Below are positions 1 to 6,117 of a DNA stretch of 6,440 nucleotides, piece by piece (position 1 is the stretch's first letter; every line of letters begins with the position of its first letter). The position numbers and the translations under genes were made by a program. Location: positions 1 through 6,440 of the forward strand of contig CAMYNC010000183.1 in the NCBI GenBank assembly GCA_947259685.1. Direction: 5' to 3'. Origin of the DNA: an uncultured Desulfuromonadales bacterium (GTDB lineage: Bacteria; Desulfobacterota; Desulfuromonadia; Desulfuromonadales; Geopsychrobacteraceae). The notes under the pieces are model-generated. The model was not told the origin of the DNA. It did no database searches and saw only the letters and a program-made list of their open reading frames with translations.

Positions 1-1595
1 AGTTCCTCGAGAAATACGGTGTAGGATTGCACTTCGATCTCGAAACCGAGGTCGCGATAATCTTTGGCCAGGGTATTGAAACAGTGCGGACAGCTGGTGA
101 CCACTTTTTTCACCCCGTAGCCGTTCATCAGTTCAATATTCTCTGTCGCCAGCATCTGGTAGAGATATTCGTTGCCCATCTTGCGCATCGGTTCACCGCA
201 GCACTTTTCCTGTTTACCAAGGATCCCAACCTTGATGTTGGCGGCTGCGCAAAGCTGGATGAAGGCCTTTGCGACCGCCTGATTACGTTTGTCGAAGGCG
301 GCATAGCAGCCGGTAAAGTAGAGGATATCGACATCGCTGTCTTGTTCCAGGGTGACCACCGGCAGCCCTTCTGCCCAATCACCGCGGCTGGCAAAGGCCA
401 TCCCCAGCGGGTTGCCGTTGACCTCGGTGTTCTCCATCGCGGTCATCACCTCTTCGCCGGGGAATTCCCCTTCCATCAGCACTAGGTTGCGGCGCATATC
501 GACGATCTTGCTGACATGCTCGATGCTGGCCGGGCAGATCTCCTGGCAGGCGAAGCAGGTGGTGCAGGACCAGAGCACATCTTTTTCGATTGTCTCCGGT
601 AGGTTCGCTTCGGGATTATCAAAGGCGACCTCGCCGATCTGTTGTACCACCTTCATCGGCGACAGTGGCTTGTCGGTGTCCCAGGCCGGACAGCGCTCCT
701 GGCAGCGTTTGCAGCTGGTGCAGGCGTCGGCATCGAAAATATCTTTCCAGTTCAAATCGGTGATCTGGGCTGCGCCAAAACTTTCGGCCTCTTCATCCTC
801 CATGTCGAGGGTCACCAGCTTGCCTTTCGGGCCAAGGTCGGCGAACAGGTAATTGCTGCTGGTGGTGAAGATGTGGCGCAGTTTGGTAAAGGGGATGATG
901 ACGATGAAGCCGGCCACCAGGAACAGGTGCAGCCACCAGAGGCTGAGGTGCAGATTGCGCAGCGCCGCCTCGCCCATGCCGGACAGGCTTTTGGCGACCA
1001 ACAGCCCGACCGGAGACCAGGGGGCCAATGGGGTTCCCAGTTCGGTGACAGCCATCCGCGCGCCTTCGATGACAAAGCCGGTGATCAAGATACTCAGCAA
1101 CAAGCCGTGAATAATGATGTCATCCTTTTTGCTCTCCAGCCCCGCCGGTCGAACGATATAGCGCCGTACCAGCAGACCAAGCAAACAAAGGATAGCAGCT
1201 AGCCCGGCGATATCGAGCACCACGGAAAACAGCAGGTAGAAAGGACCTTTGAGGAACTGCAGTCCGAACAGCGGATCGGTCAGGTCGGCCTGGATAAACA
1301 CCAGGGTGGTGCCGATGGTCAAGAGCACAAAGCCCCAGAAAAACAGCGCATGAGCACCACCTGGAGCCTGGACTCGCAGCACCTGGGTTTGGCCGAAGAC
1401 GTTACGCAGCAGGGTTTTGATCCGCAGCGGCAGTTGGTCGAGGCGGTTCAGGGGCTGCCCCTGCTTGTAAACTTTGATCCGGCGGATGAACTCATTGACC
1501 ACCACCCCAAAGGCCGCAAAGGCGATCAGGTACATCGGCAGCAACACCTTCAGGTTATGACCGACGTTCCAGTAAATCTCCCTGGTGTATTCCAT
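1..1595 (-). CDS. Membrane Fe-S oxidoreductase, heterodisulfide-reductase-like, EMO type (C-terminus beyond left edge)
   Basis: The frame is open from the ATG at 1595 to the window edge (531 complete codons, no stop reached). An in-frame TGA lies four codons upstream of the ATG, and a weak GAGAG (1600-1604) is the ribosome binding site. Residues 15-40, 82-102, 118-143, 160-180 and 216-238 are hydrophobic spans of a NarI/cytochrome-b-like membrane domain; H82, H163, H216, H223 and H241 are candidate haem ligands. A cytoplasmic part follows with two [4Fe-4S] motifs (C292/C295/C298/C302 and C344/C347/C350/C354, each ending CP), then a CCG domain (C430, C465-C466, C502, C505). A second CCG domain would be expected off the edge. 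This architecture is that of EtfAB:(methyl)menaquinone oxidoreductase, which passes electrons from acyl-CoA dehydrogenases via ETF to the quinone pool. The architecture is seen; the ETF partner is inferred, because no etf genes are visible. Another HdrD/GlpC-like quinone-linked oxidoreductase is the alternative. Confidence 0.88.
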   Translation of the reverse strand, partial: MEYTREIYWNVGHNLKVLLPMYLIAFAAFGVVVNEFIRRIKVYKQGQPLNRLDQLPLRIKTLLRNVFGQTQVLRVQAPGGAHALFFWGFVLLTIGTTLVFIQADLTDPLFGLQFLKGPFYLLFSVVLDIAGLAAILCLLGLLVRRYIVRPAGLESKKDDIIIHGLLLSILITGFVIEGARMAVTELGTPLAPWSPVGLLVAKSLSGMGEAALRNLHLSLWWLHLFLVAGFIVIIPFTKLRHIFTTSSNYLFADLGPKGKLVTLDMEDEEAESFGAAQITDLNWKDIFDADACTSCKRCQERCPAWDTDKPLSPMKVVQQIGEVAFDNPEANLPETIEKDVLWSCTTCFACQEICPASIEHVSKIVDMRRNLVLMEGEFPGEEVMTAMENTEVNGNPLGMAFASRGDWAEGLPVVTLEQDSDVDILYFTGCYAAFDKRNQAVAKAFIQLCAAANIKVGILGKQEKCCGEPMRKMGNEYLYQMLATENIELMNGYGVKKVVTSCPHCFNTLAKDYRDLGFEIEVQSYTVFLEE

Positions 1596-1688
1596 GACAC
1601 TCTCGTTTCAGTAGATAATTGCGTGAATGTGGGCATGCTGCGCTGGCGACTCGTGGATCTATCGAGCAGAAAAAATAATAGCCGATTT

Positions 1689-1700
1689 TTTATCTATTGC
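1689..1700 (+). repeat. 12-bp direct repeat, left copy
   Basis: TTTATCTATTGC occurs here and again, identically and in the same orientation, at 1760-1771. This copy lies just downstream of the predicted start point of the minus-strand transcript, at roughly +2 to +13. Confidence 0.8.
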
Positions 1701-1708
1701 ATGTTTTG

Positions 1709-1737
1709 GTTATAATGGTAGTTTACGTAAGCGTCAA
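1709..1737 (-). promoter_or_regulatory. Sigma70-like promoter of the Fe-S oxidoreductase gene
   Basis: On the minus strand, -35 TTGACG (1737-1732) is followed after 17 bp by -10 TATAAC (1714-1709). Transcription would start near 1702, leaving a leader of about 107 nt before the ATG at 1595. The -35 lies inside the palindrome 1722-1737, so a protein bound there should directly affect polymerase. The spacer is a normal 17 bp, not the stretched 19-20 bp of classical MerR-activated promoters, so repression is more likely than DNA-twist activation. Confidence 0.72.
1722..1737. promoter_or_regulatory. Candidate MerR-family operator (palindrome) in the divergent promoter
   Basis: TTTACGTAAGCGTCAA is an imperfect palindrome whose outer parts match as TTnACG / CGTnAA. 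It overlaps both -35 boxes of the divergent promoters. Its position between a MerR-type gene and the gene it probably controls supports the call. The TTTACGT half-site resembles operators I recall for LiuR-type MerR regulators of branched-chain amino-acid and fatty-acid degradation. That resemblance is from memory and was not compared computationally. Confidence 0.6.
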
Positions 1738-1750
1738 GGCATTTTATAAC
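1722..1750 (+). promoter_or_regulatory. Sigma70-like promoter of the MerR-family regulator gene
   Basis: On the plus strand, -35 TTTACG (1722-1727) is followed after 17 bp by -10 TATAAC (1745-1750). Transcription would begin near 1757, about 36 nt before the ATG at 1793. It mirrors the minus-strand promoter exactly: same -10 hexamer, same spacing, and -35 boxes formed by the two arms of one palindrome. This arrangement predicts autoregulation of the regulator. Confidence 0.62.
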
Positions 1751-1759
1751 AATATTATA

Positions 1760-1771
1760 TTTATCTATTGC
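1760..1771 (+). repeat. 12-bp direct repeat, right copy
   Basis: This is the second identical copy of TTTATCTATTGC, 71 bp from the start of the first. It lies just downstream of the predicted start point of the regulator transcript. The two copies sit almost equidistant from the operator centre (about 35 and 36 bp) but point the same way. Confidence 0.8.
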
Positions 1772-1792
1772 TTGTAGCTAAAGGCCATAACG

Positions 1793-2203
1793 ATGCCGAA
1801 GATAATTGACAAGTCAGTGCCGATCGGCGAACTGGCCAAGGAGTTGGGAATCACCACCCGCACCATCCGCTATTACGAAGAGATCGGTTTGATGGGGCCG
1901 CCGGAACGCCTGGGAGGCGGTGCCCGTACCTATCAGCGCGATGCCGTTCTCCGTTTGAAATTTATTCTAAAGATGAAAGAACTGGGGATTTCCCTGAAAG
2001 AGATCCAGGAACTGGCCAAAAATTACGATACTCACCAGCAGGATTTCGACACCATTACGCCTAGATTGCTGGAAATTCTCGATCTGCATATTGGTAAAGT
2101 TGACCAGAAGATTGCCAATCTTTCCGCCCTGCGTGAGGAAATTGTCGCCTACCGCAGCCGGATTCTTGATATTCTTCAGGGAAAACAGCCAATGGTGGAG
2201 TGA
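1793..2203 (+). CDS. MerR-family transcriptional regulator (LiuR-like candidate)
   Basis: This 136-residue protein has a standard MerR layout. A winged helix-turn-helix starts around residue 10 (IGELAKELGITTRTIRYYEE, 11-30), the wing includes RTYQRD (45-50), helices carrying LRLKFILKMKELGISLKEI follow, and a coiled-coil dimerisation helix spans about 88-127. It contains no cysteine, which argues against metal or thiol-redox sensing of the MerR/CueR/SoxR kind and favours a small-molecule or acyl-CoA-type effector. The C-terminal ligand region is short. AAGG (1781-1784) sits 8 nt before the ATG. It is divergent from the Fe-S oxidoreductase gene and shares a symmetric promoter/operator with it, so control of that gene and of itself is the obvious inference. 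The LiuR comparison rests on this context and the operator, not on an alignment. The family assignment is firm; the effector is unknown. Confidence 0.92.
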   Translation: MPKIIDKSVPIGELAKELGITTRTIRYYEEIGLMGPPERLGGGARTYQRDAVLRLKFILKMKELGISLKEIQELAKNYDTHQQDFDTITPRLLEILDLHIGKVDQKIANLSALREEIVAYRSRILDILQGKQPMVE

Positions 2204-2295
2204 TCTGGCTGGTGTCATGGGCGAGGGATAGAATTTTCTATTCAATCAGCGGGCTTGAGAACTCGTCACGCCATCTATCACTGGGGCAGTCGACT

Positions 2296-2348
2296 AAGTT
2301 GCGCCGCCCCTAATTAAAGGTCTGCCGCAAGTGGGAGGGGGGCAACTT
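2296..2348. repeat. Inverted repeat with GC-rich imperfect stem
   Basis: AAGTTGC (2296-2302) is the exact reverse complement of GCAACTT (2342-2348). The pairing continues inward imperfectly, C-rich on the left arm (GCCGCCCC) against G-rich on the right (GGGAGGGG), around a loop of roughly 20 nt. No T-run follows, so it is not an obvious terminator for the regulator gene upstream. Confidence 0.5.
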
Positions 2349-2465
2349 CTCTCAATGTCAAATAAGTCTACACCTGTTGGAATCAGGGGTTTCCCCCATT
2401 TCAGTACAACATGTAAAACGGACTGTATCCAACAAGACCGTTTAGACCAAAACCGATCCATAGAT

Positions 2466-2494
2466 TTGACATCCCCCCCATAACTTCGTATTCT
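2466..2494 (+). promoter_or_regulatory. Candidate promoter of the proVWX operon
   Basis: A perfect -35 TTGACA (2466-2471), a 17-bp spacer and -10 TATTCT (2489-2494) face the transporter genes. The start point would be near 2501, giving a leader of about 330 nt. The spacer contains a run of seven C. No better match was found closer to proV. The -10 is only a 4/6 match, so this is a reasonable but unproven call. Confidence 0.5.
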
Positions 2495-2505
2495 AACAGG
2501 ATACT

Positions 2506-2642
2506 AGGCGGCACCCTGCCAGGGTGTTCCGACCTTGTCCCGCAAGAAGATCGCCAAGAACATTGCCCCGTGTAATGCTTCGCAGATCTTCTTTCCAATC
2601 AGAGTAGCGCTTGGTTCTGTGGTTCCCACGTTACCGGGTCGC
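2506..2642 (+). other. Predicted structured leader RNA: three consecutive hairpins upstream of proV
   Basis: Hand folding gives three adjacent stem-loops starting just after the predicted transcription start. Hairpin 1 (2506-2535) has the core CACCCT-GCC-AGGGTG (2512-2526). Hairpin 2 (2544-2593) has a 9-bp closing stem, AAGAAGATC with GATCTTCTT, plus inner AAG/CTT and CATT/AATG pairs. Hairpin 3 (2607-2642) pairs GCG/CGC, CTTGGT/ACCGGG and GTGG/CCAC around a UUC loop, with a 3x3 internal loop. A possible fourth lies at 2681-2709. I recognise no riboswitch or known RNA family. The structures could also form on the opposite strand, so strand and function are inferred only from the promoter. Confidence 0.42.
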
Positions 2643-2828
2643 GGGTCGCTCTGTCCTTATTAAAACTAAATATTCTTATTCTGGGACGCTGCTGATTGCA
2701 GACCTCCAGGTATTTCTTCCGCCCGCTTCCGGCCCTGGTCCTTGATGTATTTTCGGCTTTTCAGAATTTCATTCTGCCCCGATCTTCTCATCAGACCCAC
2801 TCAATATCCTGAAAAACAAGGAAAAACA

Positions 2829-4079
2829 ATGCTCCAAGCAGCAAAGATAGAAGTTAAAAATTTATTCAAAATTTTTGGCCCTCACCCGAAAAAGGCGATG
2901 GCCCTGCTTGAACAGGGGCTGGATAAAGAGGCAATTTTTGAAAAGACCGAAACCACCGTCGGGGTTCAGGATGCCAGCTTTGAAATTCATAGCGGCGAAA
3001 TTTTCGTCATTATGGGTCTGTCCGGCTCCGGAAAGTCGACCATGGTACGGATGCTCAACCGACTGATTGAACCGACCGCCGGCCAGGTTCTGATTGACGG
3101 TGAAGACATCGTCAGCATGAACGATGAGCAATTGGTCAAACTGCGTCGCGCTAAGCTGAGTATGGTATTTCAGTCCTTCGCCCTGATGCCGCACATGACT
3201 GTCCTTCAGAATGCCGCCTTCGGCCTGGAGATGGATGGGGTGGCCAAACAAGACCGCGAAAAACGGGCACTGCAAGCGCTGGAGCAGGTCGGTCTGGAGG
3301 CTTGGGCCGAGTGCAGACCGGATGAACTTTCCGGCGGCATGCAGCAACGGGTTGGGCTGGCCCGTGGCCTGGCCGTTGATCCCGACATCCTGTTGATGGA
3401 TGAAGCCTTTTCGGCCCTTGACCCGCTGATTCGTACCGAGATGCAGGATGAACTGCTTAAGCTGCAGGCCAAGGCGAAGCGGACCATCGTCTTTATTTCC
3501 CACGATCTTGATGAAGCGATGCGCATCGGTGACCGGATTGCCATCATGGAAGGTGGCCGGGTGGTTCAGGTTGGAACCCCGGACGAAATTCTACAGAATC
3601 CGGCCGACGATTATGTGCGTGCCTTTTTCCGCGGCGTCGATCCAACCAATATTCTCACAGCCGGGGATATCGCCAGTGAGACCCAGGTGACGATTGTTGT
3701 CACCGAAGGGAAGAATCCTCGTGGCGCCTTGCAGCGACTGATCAAGAATGATCGTGATTATGGCTATGTTCTCGATACCGAGCAAAAATTCCTTGGGGTC
3801 GTTTCGGCTGATTCTTTACGTGAGCTGATCGATCGTCCCGAGTATCCGCAGTTAATCAGAAACGCCTACCTCCCTGATATCGTCCCCGCTCAGGCGAGTG
3901 ATTCAATGCAGGACATTTTGCCGGAGGTTGCCAGCCACCCCTGGGCTCTGCCGATTATCAGCGCTGCGGGGGAGTATCTGGGGGCGGTGTCCAAAAACCT
4001 GTTTTTGCGCACTTTGCATCGTGACCAGCCGGAAGATGATCAGCCCGAGACTGAACCAGAATTCAACGGAGCTTTATAA
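2829..4079 (+). CDS. proV: Glycine betaine/proline betaine ABC transporter, ATP-binding subunit
   Basis: This 416-residue cytoplasmic ATPase powers osmoprotectant uptake. It carries Walker [10 protein letters not shown] (63-71), Q-loop Q115, signature LSGGMQQR (167-174), Walker B ILLMDE (187-192) with the SALD D-loop, and H-loop H225. The N-terminal extension with [11 protein letters not shown] is typical of ProV/OpuAA. Two CBS domains follow (about 280-338 and 342-395), then an acidic tail (seven D/E in residues 399-411). In the OpuA family, CBS domains and tail take part in sensing internal ionic strength. The ATG at 2829 is chosen because AAGGA (2818-2822) sits 6 nt before it and family similarity begins at [13 protein letters not shown]. 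The frame extends up to an ATG at 2742, but that stretch has no family similarity. The length matches E. coli ProV (about 400). It is the first gene of the operon; proW follows after 3 nt. Confidence 0.96.
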   Translation: MLQAAKIEVKNLFKIFGPHPKKAMALLEQGLDKEAIFEKTETTVGVQDASFEIHSGEIFVIMGLSGSGKSTMVRMLNRLIEPTAGQVLIDGEDIVSMNDEQLVKLRRAKLSMVFQSFALMPHMTVLQNAAFGLEMDGVAKQDREKRALQALEQVGLEAWAECRPDELSGGMQQRVGLARGLAVDPDILLMDEAFSALDPLIRTEMQDELLKLQAKAKRTIVFISHDLDEAMRIGDRIAIMEGGRVVQVGTPDEILQNPADDYVRAFFRGVDPTNILTAGDIASETQVTIVVTEGKNPRGALQRLIKNDRDYGYVLDTEQKFLGVVSADSLRELIDRPEYPQLIRNAYLPDIVPAQASDSMQDILPEVASHPWALPIISAAGEYLGAVSKNLFLRTLHRDQPEDDQPETEPEFNGAL

Positions 4080-4082
4080 CCG

Positions 4083-4922
4083 ATGCGTATTTTCAATTTT
4101 GATGAGCAATTGATCCCCCTCGACGAATGGGTGCAGACCTTGGTCGACTGGCTGGTCTTGAATTATCGCGACTTTTTCCAGATCATCAAGGTGCCGGTGG
4201 TTATCAGCCTGGAAGGCCTGGAGTGGCTGTTTGCGACTCTGCCGCCCTGGTTGGTCATTCTCGGCTTTGCTGTTGCCGCCTGGCGTTACGCCGGAAAGCG
4301 AGTCTCAGTATTTACCCTGTTGACCTTTTTTCTGATCGGTTATCTCGGCCTCTGGGAAGACACCATGACCACCCTGGCGATGGTGATCTGCTCGGTGGTT
4401 TTCTGTGCCGTAGCCGGCATCCCGCTGGGAATCATGTCAGGTCGCAGCGACCGCTTCGAGATGCTACTGCGTCCCTTTCTCGATGCTATGCAGACCACCC
4501 CGGCGTTCGTTTACCTGGTGCCGGTGGTGATGCTGTTCAGTATCGGTACGGTTTCCGGCATTCTGGCAACGATTGTTTTTGCCCTGCCGCCGATCATTCG
4601 TCTGACCAGTCTCGGTATCCGCCAGGTTCATCCGGAGCTGGTTGAAGCCGCCCTCGCTTTCGGTGCAACGCCCTGGCAGGTGCTGCGAAAGGTGCAGTTC
4701 CCGCTGGCTATGCCATCGATTATGGCCGGACTTAATCAAACCATCATGATGGCCCTGTCGATGGTCGTTATCGCCGCCCTGATCGGTGCTGGTGGCTTAG
4801 GGAACCCAGTCGTCCAGGGGTTGAATACCTTGGAGATTGGTCTGGCCACCATTGGCGGTTTGTCGATCGTTCTGTTGGCCATGGTACTCGACCGAATTAC
4901 CCAGGGAATGGCGCAGAAATAA
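4083..4922 (+). CDS. proW: Glycine betaine/proline betaine ABC transporter, permease subunit
   Basis: This 279-residue inner-membrane protein forms the translocation channel and docks on ProV. Hydrophobic spans lie near 55-70, 75-92, 96-118, 140-180 (probably two), 218-238 and 252-270. The EAA coupling motif for the ATPase runs about 185-213, with ELVEAALAFGATPWQVLRKV followed by a conserved proline-rich end. It lacks the roughly 100-residue N-terminal extension of E. coli ProW and is closer in size to OpuAB. The start is set by the 3-nt gap after the proV stop and by GGAG at 4068-4071; the 11-nt spacing to the ATG is slightly long. The small gap suggests translational coupling. Confidence 0.95.
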   Translation: MRIFNFDEQLIPLDEWVQTLVDWLVLNYRDFFQIIKVPVVISLEGLEWLFATLPPWLVILGFAVAAWRYAGKRVSVFTLLTFFLIGYLGLWEDTMTTLAMVICSVVFCAVAGIPLGIMSGRSDRFEMLLRPFLDAMQTTPAFVYLVPVVMLFSIGTVSGILATIVFALPPIIRLTSLGIRQVHPELVEAALAFGATPWQVLRKVQFPLAMPSIMAGLNQTIMMALSMVVIAALIGAGGLGNPVVQGLNTLEIGLATIGGLSIVLLAMVLDRITQGMAQK

Positions 4923-4965
4923 TTCTTTTCAATCCATTTCCTCATACAATCAAAAGGAGAAATAC

Positions 4966-5985
4966 ATGAAACGCTTGCTGTTCATTCTATTGCTGTTAAT
5001 CATGGCAGCCCCCGCATTCGCTGACGATAATAAACCGGGCAACGGTGTCAAGGTTCAGCCCGCCCGTGCCACCTGGAATACCGGCTATTTCCAGGAAGCT
5101 TTGGTTCGTACTGGCCTGAAAGAACTCGGCTACAATGTTAAAAAGCCGAAAGAATTGACCAACCCGCTGTTTTATCAAGCCCTCGCTTTAGGTGACCTCG
5201 ACTACTGGACCAACGGCTGGTTCCCGATCCACGACAGCCAGCTGCCAAAAGGTTTTTACGACAAAGGTGAAAAAGTTGGCTATGTCGTCAAGGCTGGTGG
5301 TCTGCAAGGCTATCTGGTCTCAAAACGGGATGTGGAAAAATTCGATATCAAGTCGATTGCCGACTTCAAACGTCCCGAGGTCAAAAAGGCGTTCGATGCC
5401 GACGGTGACGGCAAAGCCGACTTGACTGCTTGCCCGGCAGGTTGGGGCTGCGAAGGCACGATCGATTTCCATATGAAGGCTTACGGCCTTGAAGATGACA
5501 TCAACCCGATCAAGGCGGCGTATTCGGCCAGCATGGCTGATGCCCTGGCGCGTTACAACTCTGGCAAACCGGTCTTCTTCTACACCTGGGCACCAAACTG
5601 GACCATCTTTAAGCTTAAGCCCGGCGAAGATGTGGTCTGGATGAACGTCCCGGAAATCAAGCCGACCGAAGCACAGCAGCCACAAGCCGAGCGCCTGACC
5701 ATGTCTGGTGTCGTCGGAGCGGTCAGTGATCCGATTAAGCTCGGGTTCGTCGCCGCCGATATTCAGATTGTCGGCAACAAGAAGTTCCTGGCGAAAAATC
5801 CGGCAGCGAAAAAGTTTTTCGAGGTTTTCACCCTGCCACTTTCTGACATCAACGAGCAGAACACCAAGATGCAGGAGGGTGAAAAATCGACCAAGGACAT
5901 CGACCGGCACGTCAAGGAATGGATCGCTAAGAACCAGGAGAAGTGGGACGGTTGGCTTGAGGCAGCCCGTAAGGCTGCTAAGTAA
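4966..5985 (+). CDS. proX: Glycine betaine/proline betaine periplasmic binding protein
   Basis: This 339-residue secreted protein captures betaine and delivers it to ProW. It starts with a signal peptide: KR at positions 2-3, a leucine-rich core, and a likely cleavage after AFA (residue 19). There is no lipobox cysteine, so it should be soluble in a Gram-negative periplasm. Similarity to E. coli ProX is clear: NGWFPIHD (83-90, like NWTPLHD), FDADGDGKADLTACPAGWGC (143-162) and GKPVFFYTWAP (200-210). W85, W160 and W208 match the three tryptophans of the ProX ligand cage, and C156/C162 match its disulfide. AAGGAGA (4954-4960) lies 5 nt before the ATG. The gene is separated from proW by 43 bp with no hairpin, so it is probably cotranscribed. 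The stronger ribosome binding site fits the higher amount of binding protein usually needed. Confidence 0.96.
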   Translation: MKRLLFILLLLIMAAPAFADDNKPGNGVKVQPARATWNTGYFQEALVRTGLKELGYNVKKPKELTNPLFYQALALGDLDYWTNGWFPIHDSQLPKGFYDKGEKVGYVVKAGGLQGYLVSKRDVEKFDIKSIADFKRPEVKKAFDADGDGKADLTACPAGWGCEGTIDFHMKAYGLEDDINPIKAAYSASMADALARYNSGKPVFFYTWAPNWTIFKLKPGEDVVWMNVPEIKPTEAQQPQAERLTMSGVVGAVSDPIKLGFVAADIQIVGNKKFLAKNPAAKKFFEVFTLPLSDINEQNTKMQEGEKSTKDIDRHVKEWIAKNQEKWDGWLEAARKAAK

Positions 5986-5991
5986 GTCTGC

Positions 5992-6032
5992 AAAAAAAGC
6001 GGCCGGTGAAACAATTCACCGGCCGCTTTTTT
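5992..6032 (+). terminator. Intrinsic terminator of proVWX
   Basis: A perfect 12-bp stem, GCGGCCGGTGAA (5999-6010) with TTCACCGGCCGC (6015-6026), has an ACAA loop and is followed by six T (6027-6032). It begins 7 bp after the proX stop. A run of seven A precedes the stem, so it could also work in the reverse direction, although no converging gene is seen. Confidence 0.95.
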
Positions 6033-6101
6033 ATACCCGAGCCGTGTAGGCACTTTTCAATTGTTGCATGGCAGGCGAGTGACTGATTTATGTCGACTTC
6101 C

Positions 6102-6110
6102 GAGGAGGAG
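6102..6110 (+). promoter_or_regulatory. Strong ribosome binding site that fixes the GTG start at 6118
   Basis: GAGGAGGAG contains AGGAGG and lies 7-9 nt before the GTG at 6118. No in-frame ATG is nearby, and the protein aligned from this GTG begins exactly as flavodoxin-fold reductases do, so the GTG is taken as the start. Confidence 0.8.
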
Positions 6111-6117
6111 TAAGACG

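Larger units (their letters stand above)
2204..2828. other. Long intergenic region rich in inverted repeats; no convincing gene
   Basis: Neither strand carries a reading frame resembling a known protein; the longest, on the minus strand at 2401-2598, lacks family features. The region does hold several inverted repeats: 2296-2302 with 2342-2348, 2355-2363 with 2464-2472, GGGG-TTT-CCCC at 2386-2396, and AAACGG/CCGTTT at 2416-2443. A promoter-like site (2466-2494) and a run of hairpins (2506-2642) follow. There is also a tandem 7-bp repeat, GGGTCGC twice (2636-2649). It may be a regulatory leader, an unannotated non-coding RNA, or a decayed mobile element. No transposase fragment was recognised. 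Confidence 0.6.

Noticed and set aside
27..1202. Several long open frames on the plus strand across 27-1202
   Set aside because: They lie opposite the Fe-S oxidoreductase, whose cluster motifs and membrane spans are unmistakable on the minus strand.
2228..2241. Palindrome ATAGAATTTTCTAT shortly after the MerR stop, as a terminator
   Set aside because: The stem is short and AT-only, with no GC stem or trailing T-run. It is not credible as an intrinsic terminator.
2283..2310. GGGGC...GCCCC stem followed by TAATTA as terminator of the regulator gene
   Set aside because: Only 5 bp pair across an 18-nt loop, there is no T-run, and it competes with the better 2296-2348 pairing.
2339..2361. Minus-strand TTGACA (2361-2356) as a leftward promoter
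   Set aside because: At 17 bp spacing the -10 position reads CCTCCC, so there is no usable -10.
2401..2598. 65-codon open frame on the minus strand in the intergenic region
   Set aside because: It resembles no family, lies across the promoter-like site and the hairpins, and has no convincing ribosome binding site. Probably spurious.
2742..2828. Upstream extension of proV to an ATG at 2742
   Set aside because: The added 29 residues have no ProV similarity, and AAGGA lies correctly before the ATG at 2829. The in-frame opening appears to be chance.
6090..6113. Seven-codon mini-cistron (ATG to TAA) overlapping the ribosome binding site of the iron-sulfur flavoprotein gene
   Set aside because: It has no clear ribosome binding site of its own, and its GAG repeats are explained by the Shine-Dalgarno sequence. 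A coupling role is possible but unsupported.
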